Shown piece after piece: positions 58,757 through 64,000 of a stretch of 64,000 nt of DNA (position 1 is the stretch's first letter; every line of letters begins with the position of its first letter). The stretch spans positions 310,001-374,000 of the forward strand of contig NZ_NRIR01000003.1 of assembly GCF_002282855.1 (NCBI RefSeq), written 5' to 3'. The position numbers and the translations under genes were made by a program. This stretch comes from Paraferrimonas sedimenticola (GTDB lineage Bacteria; Pseudomonadota; Gammaproteobacteria; Enterobacterales; Shewanellaceae). The notes under the pieces were generated by a model. The model saw only the letters and a list, made by a program, of their open reading frames with translations, had not been told where the DNA came from and searched no databases.

Positions 58757-59491
58757 TTAAGGCGCAGCCTGCGCTGTGGCAGGTTTTGAGGTTTCGTAAG
58801 GATGATAAGAGTGCAGGCGAATGTTTAATTGCTTGCTGCCTTTTTCAAAGTGAGCCAGTTGTACCGGCATAAAGTCCAACTCTGGGGCGAACCAGATGAA
58901 GGTTTCGCGTTTGTCGGAATCGCGGATCACCACCAGCTTAACCGTATCGTACTGCTTGTCATTTACGGTTATGGTCTCGGTTCCAGCGCTGCGAAAGCCA
59001 TAGTCATCGACTTCGTTGTCTTTGACCATTTCGTAATAGTACTCGCCAATCTCTTCGGCGTTGTGTAAGTCCATTCGCAGCTGTAATTGCACCATTAATG
59101 GGTCGAACAGGCGTTTGTCGTAATCGATTTTAGCCCGTTCGCCTTTGTAGCGACTGTGGATCACGCCTCTATCCTTTAGGTAGGCGGTTTGCTCGGTGAA
59201 ATCGGAACCCGTACCTTTGCGGTCGTGCATAAAGCGAATCGGATAGAGTTGGTCACCCTCTAATTCAAACTCGCTAGTGATTTGACGTTTGTCGCTTAAC
59301 ACCAGCAAAGATAAGCTGGAATCAAAGCGATATTGGAAGTGGGTAGGGTCGACTTGGTTGAGTTGATAGCGCGCGCCGCCCAACTCGATATTGCCGTAAT
59401 ACACCTTGTATTCAGCTTCGTGGGGCGTTAGTGGCTGGGCCAGTGCCGGCAAAGCGGCTAGGGCGATGGCTGGGATCCACCAAGACTTCAT
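58757..59491 (-). CDS. Exported DUF3108-family protein
   Basis: 244 residues from MKSWWIP, behind GAGGATG. A signal peptide ends ALAQ. DUF3108 pattern: LTPHEAEYKVYYGNIELGGARYQLNQ, then IDYDKRLFDPLMVQLQLRMDL, GTETITVNDKQYDTVKLVV and RETFIWFAPELDFMPVQLAHFEKG. Predicted beta-rich periplasmic fold. Family function unknown. It follows the alkyltransferase-like gene by 31 bp on the same strand. Confidence 0.9.
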   Translation of the reverse strand: MKSWWIPAIALAALPALAQPLTPHEAEYKVYYGNIELGGARYQLNQVDPTHFQYRFDSSLSLLVLSDKRQITSEFELEGDQLYPIRFMHDRKGTGSDFTEQTAYLKDRGVIHSRYKGERAKIDYDKRLFDPLMVQLQLRMDLHNAEEIGEYYYEMVKDNEVDDYGFRSAGTETITVNDKQYDTVKLVVIRDSDKRETFIWFAPELDFMPVQLAHFEKGSKQLNIRLHSYHPYETSKPATAQAAP

Positions 59492-59522
59492 ACACACATC
59501 CTCTGACAGCAGTAGCAATCCA

Positions 59523-59858
59523 TTAAAAGGGAATCGACAAAGTAAGGGTAGCCATATCAGGCTGCCAGCGAAACTGACGTAAGTCTACTTTGCCATTGTT
59601 AATAATGACCCCTTCTACGCGTAATCGTTCCATTTGAAGGCGATAAGGGGCTGAATCTTTTGGGAAACTGATGCGCCCTTGAGCGTTAATCACACGATGC
59701 CAGGGCAGTGTTTCTGGGTCTTTGTCAGCTTTAAGCGCTTTTGAGACTTGTCTGGCGGCATTGGGCAAGCCTGCTAGATCCGCAATTTGTCCGTAGCTTG
59801 CGACACACCCTGCGGGGATGAGCCGAGTAACCAATTGAATGCGCTCGTTACTTGTCAT
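59523..59858 (-). CDS. Alkyltransferase-like protein (Atl, YbaZ-type)
   Basis: 111 residues from MTSNERIQ. MGMT C-terminal domain: IPAGCVASYGQIADLAGLPNAARQVSKALK with the Arg finger and helix-turn-helix, then LPWHRVINAQGRISFP. Trp replaces the alkyl-acceptor Cys of the PCHRV motif, the defining trait of Atl proteins. These bind O6-alkylguanine and hand it to nucleotide excision repair instead of repairing it directly. Cytoplasmic. Confidence 0.93.
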   Translation of the reverse strand: MTSNERIQLVTRLIPAGCVASYGQIADLAGLPNAARQVSKALKADKDPETLPWHRVINAQGRISFPKDSAPYRLQMERLRVEGVIINNGKVDLRQFRWQPDMATLTLSIPF

Positions 59859-59960
59859 TTTGCCTCTGATGAACGTCTGAATAGCTGACCCAAGCATAAC
59901 AACTCAGCCGAACATAGGCTTGCACTAGATACTGCGGGCGCCGAAAGTTTTCTAACATTG

Positions 59961-59986
59961 CGTTTGCGAACCTTTCGTTTGCGAAC
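59961..59986. repeat. Two direct repeats CGTTTGCGAAC, possible operator
   Basis: Two exact copies of the 11-mer (59961-59971 and 59976-59986), 15 bases apart, in the divergent gap between the Atl gene and the DUF3291 gene. The spacing is about 1.5 helical turns. Confidence 0.45.
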
Positions 59987-60066
59987 TTAGCACTTTAGGG
60001 TTAGCTTGAGTAAAACAAAGTAATGTCAGACAGTTAGTCCGCAAAGTGGATTGATGGAGGAAACCA

Positions 60067-60489
60067 ATGCATCTCGCTCAGGTGAATATCGCCAAGGCTA
60101 AATACGAGTTAGACGACCCGAAAATCGCTGAATTTGTCGGCAACCTGGACAAGGTTAATTCGATAGCCGAGGCCAGCGAGGGCTTTGTGTGGCGATTGAA
60201 GTTGGAAACCGACCAAATAGTAGATTTCAGTTTGTTTGATGATTCGAATTACATCATCAATATCTCGGTGTGGGAGTCTGCTGATGCACTGAAGAACTTT
60301 ATGTTTAACGGTCTTCACAAAGAGTTTTTAGGCCGCAAGAAAGAGTGGTTTGAAGCGCTACCCCAAGCCAGTTATGCCTTGTGGTGGGTAGAAGAGGGTG
60401 AACAGCCCACTGTAGAGCAAGCACTAGAGCGCTTAATGCATTTGCGAAAAAAAGGTGAGAGCGACTTTGCTTTTACCCTGCGACGCTAA
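60067..60489 (+). CDS. DUF3291-family protein
   Basis: 140 residues, ATG behind TGGAGG. DUF3291 pattern: HLAQVNIAKAKYELDDPKIAEFVGNLDKVNSIAEASEGFVWRLK, IINISVWESADALKNFMF, HKEFLGRKKEWFEAL and YALWWVEEGEQPTVEQALERLMHLRKKG. A ferredoxin-like dimeric alpha/beta-barrel related to antibiotic-biosynthesis monooxygenases; biochemical role unknown. Monocistronic with a terminator. Confidence 0.92.
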   Translation: MHLAQVNIAKAKYELDDPKIAEFVGNLDKVNSIAEASEGFVWRLKLETDQIVDFSLFDDSNYIINISVWESADALKNFMFNGLHKEFLGRKKEWFEALPQASYALWWVEEGEQPTVEQALERLMHLRKKGESDFAFTLRR

Positions 60490-60523
60490 CGCTAACGCGA
60501 ACAGCAACAGCTAACAAGCACCG

Positions 60524-60557
60524 AAAGCACGGGTAAAGATTATGCCCGTGCTTTTTT
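60524..60557 (+). terminator. Terminator of the DUF3291 gene
   Basis: Stem AAAGCACGGG / CCCGTGCTTT with an 11-base loop, then TTT. Confidence 0.85.
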
Positions 60558-60578
60558 AGGCGGTTCTAGAAATATCGT

Positions 60579-61037
60579 TTATTGCTGCGCCGGAAACGAT
60601 TGGTGCGTGTGCATGTTCAACCATTGACCATCGCGTTTCTTTAAAATTACAGTAATTGCGTATGGACCTTGTTCAAGCTTGTTTCCGTTGGCGTCGAATT
60701 GAGCGTAGCTCATGTCAGCCATGTACACAGCGACGTCGTCGGCAAGCATGGTGACTTTTTCGCGAGAAGCCTGAATGTCCTGGCGTGCAACGCCGTCAAA
60801 GGCTACTTGATACAGCTCAAGCGTCTCTTGTTTTGACCACAGAGGAATGCCACCCATGACATAAGTGTGCTCGCTTGGTGCACCTGCAAACATACCATCA
60901 AGGTTGGCGGCTCGTGCTTGATCCCACATTCCGTGAACTGTTTTTAGAACTTCGGTTTCTGCGTCGTTCGCCATTGCTGCTGTGTTGCCAAGCGTCAATG
61001 CAATTACCAAAGCCGAGACTAGGTTTCTGATCTTCAT
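60579..61037 (-). CDS. Exported NTF2-like (SnoaL/DUF4440) protein
   Basis: 152 residues. A signal peptide ends AMAND. The mature part is an NTF2-like cone: TEVLKTVHGMWDQARAANLDGMFAGAPSEHTYVMGG, LYQVAFDGVARQDI, DVAVYMADMSYAQFDANGN and YAITVILKKRDGQWLNMHTHQSF. Similar to ketosteroid isomerase-like/DUF4440 proteins. The mature protein is periplasmic; ligand unknown. Downstream of the Ntn hydrolase gene on the same strand but separated by a terminator. Confidence 0.85.
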   Translation of the reverse strand: MKIRNLVSALVIALTLGNTAAMANDAETEVLKTVHGMWDQARAANLDGMFAGAPSEHTYVMGGIPLWSKQETLELYQVAFDGVARQDIQASREKVTMLADDVAVYMADMSYAQFDANGNKLEQGPYAITVILKKRDGQWLNMHTHQSFPAQQ

Positions 61038-61067
61038 TTCGATTTACCTCATAGAGAAAAAAAGCCT

Positions 61068-61096
61068 CGTAATGGCGGTACATCGCGAGGCTTTTG
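61068..61096 (-). terminator. Terminator of the Ntn hydrolase gene
   Basis: On the minus strand AAAGCCTCG / CGAGGCTTT, followed by more T, 20 bases past the stop codon. Confidence 0.8.
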
Positions 61097-61115
61097 TGAC
61101 TGGCTTATCTAAGCA

Positions 61116-62147
61116 TTACTTAGTGGCGACAAAGTCCGAGTAACCAGTTTCTTTGATGGTGCCAAAGATGGCTTTTTCTTCGTACTTGGCGTTGTCCCAG
61201 TCGATGTTGTCAACGTCAACTTTGCGGATTTGCTGGTTGTCGTAAGTACGGAAGTAGTAGTCAGCGTTCTTGGTATCAGCAACGATTGAGTAGCCAGCCA
61301 TTTGCGCGTCTGGAGACAACCAGCGCCAGTACAGAGTGCCACGTGGGATGTCGAATACGTTAACCATTGACCAAGCAGCGTTTACCGCGTCAAGATCAGA
61401 CTTAATAACCGTTTTGTCCAACACATAGTTCAAAGCGGCAGCTTGCTTAAAGCGACCCACTGGATCTTTTTCAAAGCCTTTGAAAGTGCCTTCAGCGAAT
61501 ACGGTTTTACCGGTATCCAGAGTTTCACCTTGCAGATCGAGCATGGCGTGAACATTGCCAAGTTGCTCTTGGTAGATTGGATCGTTGGTCATAGCACCGA
61601 CGTGGTTTTCAAAGATCTCTGGGTAGCCAGAGCCATCTTGCCACTCAACAACGATACGGCGATCTTTGTCGACGATAGAGAAGTGCATGCCTACATCGAT
61701 GTCGCCAGCAACGGCGATATTAGTGTGCGAAACCTTAGTTTTCTTAAGCAGTTCAACCGCTTCGTCAACGTTCTTGGCGTTGGCTAGAACGTATGCGCCG
61801 ATGTTTAGGTAGTTGTACTGGCTCTCACCTTTCGGTGCGTATGAAGATGCTGCCAAAGCGTTACCTTCAATAGAAAGACCGTACTCATTCATACCTGAAG
61901 AAACCCACTCGGTGTCAGCGTGGCGCATGCCAACGTAACCAATGTCACCTTTTACGCCTAAAAGGTCGTAGCCACGCGGGGCGATGATAAATTGTTCGCC
62001 AGCTTCAAAACCAAGCTCCATGGTGCGGCCTTGGATTTGGTTGCCTTGTGGCGTGTCGAATACAAAAGCAGAACAAGCAGAAGCAGTAGTTGCGATACCC
62101 GCTGAAAGGGCAGCTGCAGTGGCAATAGTGAGTAGAGCCTTTTTCAT
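61116..62147 (-). CDS. Choloylglycine hydrolase / penicillin V acylase family Ntn hydrolase (complete)
   Basis: 343 residues. A signal peptide is cut before Cys24-25 (TTASACSAFVFD), exposing the N-terminal nucleophile Cys of the family. Later conserved features: QGRTMELGFEAG (Arg), MNEYGLSIEGNAL, GAMTNDPIY and GTLYWRW. The family hydrolyses linear amides such as bile salts, penicillin V or acyl-homoserine lactones in the periplasm; the substrate here is unknown. It is a paralogue of the partial gene at 1-513. Divergent from a LysR regulator. Confidence 0.92.
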   Translation of the reverse strand: MKKALLTIATAAALSAGIATTASACSAFVFDTPQGNQIQGRTMELGFEAGEQFIIAPRGYDLLGVKGDIGYVGMRHADTEWVSSGMNEYGLSIEGNALAASSYAPKGESQYNYLNIGAYVLANAKNVDEAVELLKKTKVSHTNIAVAGDIDVGMHFSIVDKDRRIVVEWQDGSGYPEIFENHVGAMTNDPIYQEQLGNVHAMLDLQGETLDTGKTVFAEGTFKGFEKDPVGRFKQAAALNYVLDKTVIKSDLDAVNAAWSMVNVFDIPRGTLYWRWLSPDAQMAGYSIVADTKNADYYFRTYDNQQIRKVDVDNIDWDNAKYEEKAIFGTIKETGYSDFVATK

Positions 62148-62252
62148 GATAGAACCTCGACAAGGTAAAAAAGTAGACGCAGTTCCTTGCGCTTATTTCC
62201 TGAATATGGGTCTATTATTCACAGCATTGAGTTATCATGTTAATCGTATTGA

Positions 62253-62267
62253 ACATCATAATGATGT
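62253..62267. promoter_or_regulatory. LysR-type operator between the Ntn hydrolase gene and its divergent regulator
   Basis: ACATCAT-A-ATGATGT is a perfect 7-bp inverted repeat 21-35 bases before the LysR start and about 105 bases before the hydrolase start. It has the size and symmetry of a LysR box. Confidence 0.65.
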
Positions 62268-62287
62268 CTATAGGTTGAGGAATCGAT

Positions 62288-63175
62288 ATGGAATACTCAC
62301 TGGCACAACTTCAAGCTTTTGTGGCAACGGTAGAAGAGGGTAGCTTTAAAGCCGCAGCGCTAAGACTGGACAAAAGCAGCCAGGTCGTCGCGCGATTCAT
62401 TAGCATGATGGAAGACAGTTTTGATTTGAAGTTGTTTGAGCGCCAAGTCAGGCGATTAGAGATCACCGAGGAGGGTAGAAAACTCTATCCTCACGCCAGA
62501 CGTATTCTGCTAGAAACCGATAAGTTCGACGCTCAGTTGAGCAGTTTCGAGCGGGAGTTGCCCAATACCTTCACACTGGCTATCGACAATACCCTGTCCA
62601 GTCGACAGGTCACAGAGTGCTACTATTCGGTCGTAAAAGAATTTCCCACGGTAGATTTGAAGGTACTCAGTGGCGGTACCTCGCAAGTACTGGATTGGGT
62701 AAAGTCGGCTCAAGTCGAGGTGGCTTTGGTGTTCTCCCCAGTATCGACCATCAAAGGCTTACAAGATATGGTGGCGTTTAACTTTCAAACCATCGAAGTG
62801 GCGGCGCCACAGCTCGTAGGACGTGGTGAAGTTATTTCACAACAAAGAGTCGCAGACATGACCCAGATAGTGGCGACCTTTGTTTACGAAATGGGATTGG
62901 ACAACACCCATGTTCAAGGGGATAAAGTCATCACCTGCAATGGATTTGATGAGGTGGTGTCTTTGTTGTTGGCCGGAGCGGGTTGGGCTCGAGTACCGGC
63001 TTACAAGGTTAAACACCTGCTGGATAGCGGTGCTTTGCATGAGTTTGTGGTCGAGGGCGCGGTGCCAGTGAATTGGCATGCGAGCTTGTACTACCCAGAT
63101 GACAAGCCTTTAAGCCTGGCGGCGGATTTATTTGTCGCCAATGTGCATCGATTGAACGACGTTATTGATAGTTAG
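62288..63175 (+). CDS. LysR-family transcriptional regulator
   Basis: 295 residues. N-terminal HTH: YSLAQLQAFVATVEEGSFKAAALRLDKSSQVVARFISMMEDSFDLKLFERQ, then a LysR substrate-binding domain (LAIDNTLSSRQVTECYYSVVKEFPTVDLKVL onward). Divergent from the Ntn hydrolase with a palindromic operator between them, so it very probably controls that gene and itself. Effector unknown. Confidence 0.93.
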   Translation: MEYSLAQLQAFVATVEEGSFKAAALRLDKSSQVVARFISMMEDSFDLKLFERQVRRLEITEEGRKLYPHARRILLETDKFDAQLSSFERELPNTFTLAIDNTLSSRQVTECYYSVVKEFPTVDLKVLSGGTSQVLDWVKSAQVEVALVFSPVSTIKGLQDMVAFNFQTIEVAAPQLVGRGEVISQQRVADMTQIVATFVYEMGLDNTHVQGDKVITCNGFDEVVSLLLAGAGWARVPAYKVKHLLDSGALHEFVVEGAVPVNWHASLYYPDDKPLSLAADLFVANVHRLNDVIDS

Positions 63176-63254
63176 ACAGTGGTGCTTGCAGCAGGCTCTA
63201 TCAGCGGTGAGTTGTGCCAACCCGTGAATACTCTTGATTGGAGAATCAAAGGAA

Positions 63255-63875
63255 ATGTTATTTTTACTCGGTGAGAAGATTGTTTCAAAAACAGAGCCCG
63301 TTGGGACTTTTGATTGCCCTATCTGTAAGGGTTCAAAGCGGGTCTTAAAGGTAGAAGACAAGAGTTATTTCACCCTGTTTTTGATTCGGACTTTTCCTTT
63401 GGATACCGTCGCCGAGTACACCCATTGCGAGGGATGTGGTCATGCTTTTGCCTCGAAAGATGCCAGCGAGCCTAGCTATTTCGAACCACTAAAAACGATT
63501 ATTGCTTATTTGGTGGCTGGGTTTGGATTGGAAGAGAATATCGAAACTGTAAGCGCTATCTACACCGTCAGTACTGGCAAAGACATTAGTCGACAAGAAT
63601 TGTATTCCGCAATGGCTGCAATTCAACAAAACAATCAATTACACGAAGACTTAAAACAAGACGCCAAGAGTCTGAGCTGGGTCGACAAGGTGTCAATGAT
63701 TGAAGCTGCTTACTTAGTTGTGTTCACTGCAGGAGAAGTTAACTATGAAGAGCGTCTGCAAGTTAACTTATTGGCGAATGCGCTAGGTATCGGGATTGAA
63801 GGGGTTAACGAAATTATCAAGGGGCTGCAGTCTCGCCAATACAAAGGCTTTAGTGCCGGACAAATGCAAGGCTAG
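63255..63875 (+). CDS. Zinc-ribbon protein with TerB-like domain
   Basis: 206 residues from ATG at 63255, behind AAAGGA (an in-frame TTG 7 codons upstream is less likely). Zinc ribbon with C-x2-C pairs: FDCPICKGSKRVLKV and HCEGCGHAF. A helical TerB-like domain follows (SWVDKVSMIEAAYLVVFTAGEVNYEERLQVNLLANALGIGIEGVNEIIKGL). TerB domains occur in tellurite-resistance and envelope-stress modules; no other ter genes are adjacent. Function unknown. The last 125 bases of the window hold no gene. Confidence 0.75.
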   Translation: MLFLLGEKIVSKTEPVGTFDCPICKGSKRVLKVEDKSYFTLFLIRTFPLDTVAEYTHCEGCGHAFASKDASEPSYFEPLKTIIAYLVAGFGLEENIETVSAIYTVSTGKDISRQELYSAMAAIQQNNQLHEDLKQDAKSLSWVDKVSMIEAAYLVVFTAGEVNYEERLQVNLLANALGIGIEGVNEIIKGLQSRQYKGFSAGQMQG

Positions 63876-64000
63876 CGCCTTGTTAGATGTATGAGGCGTG
63901 TAAGTATAGTTATAAGCGCCGCTACTAAGTTTCCGATTGTAGCCCAAAACTCTTAAAAGCTGTTATCTTACTGGAATCACTAGGAATTCAATCAAACTAA

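Noticed and set aside
63255-63875. A tellurite-resistance locus together with the TerC gene at 31002
   Set aside because: The two genes lie 32 kb apart, and neither has other ter genes beside it; both families have wider roles.

Overview
The window is a stretch of gammaproteobacterial chromosome. The best fit is a marine metal-respiring genus of the Shewanella/Ferrimonas type. The reasons are an outer-membrane porin-cytochrome operon of the Mtr type, the enterobacterial-style blocks mltD-gloB-yafS-rnhA-dnaQ-tRNA-Asp and fadE-yafJ, and a TIGR03503 protein. No phage, transposase, CRISPR or plasmid functions were seen. Genes are packed on both strands with many recognisable terminators.

Layout. 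1-5.5 kb: the tail of a secreted Ntn amidohydrolase, then soxR with a near-perfect SoxR promoter driving a glyoxalase/FMN-reductase pair, an AraC regulator, small DUF proteins and an MFS carrier. 5.5-6.7 kb: mltC. 6.7-17.1 kb: the most unusual region. It holds three DUF1989 proteins (relatives of the carboxyguanidine deiminase/'urea carboxylase-associated' family), two amidinotransferases with an apparent Asp-His-Cys triad, three AraC regulators and one LysR regulator, arranged as three modules. Four of the five enzyme genes carry a related upstream motif at a similar distance from the start codon, so the island looks like one co-regulated guanidino-compound system. 17.2-25.6 kb: a fasciclin protein, then an operon (minus strand) encoding an 11-heme and a 10-heme OmcA/MtrC-type lipoprotein cytochrome, the periplasmic decaheme MtrA and the barrel MtrB. 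Together these form a route for electrons from periplasm to cell surface.

26-38.7 kb: small proteins, an S9 peptidase, ompW with FNR and CRP sites, a five-gene operon linked by 4-bp overlaps (TerC, GST, MOSC-ferredoxin, Vgb-like propeller, SDR), a degenerate GGDEF/EAL receptor of the LapD type and an MltB-type transglycosylase. 38.7-49 kb: housekeeping (ppiC, rraA-like, asmA-like, mltD, gloB, yafS, rnhA, dnaQ) ending in three identical tandem tRNA-Asp genes. 49-54 kb: an alpha/beta-hydrolase fused to a red-chlorophyll-catabolite-reductase-like domain, and fadE with a FadR operator in its promoter. 54-64 kb: yafJ, two spondin-domain proteins with a two-component system, DUF3108, an alkyltransferase-like protein, DUF3291, a secreted NTF2-like protein, a second Ntn amidohydrolase divergent from a LysR regulator, and a zinc-ribbon/TerB-like protein.

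The two best candidates for undescribed biology are the DUF1989/amidinotransferase island and the hydrolase-RCCR fusion, which may act on chlorophyll- or bilin-type tetrapyrroles. All functions are read from sequence recognition only; no database search was run.
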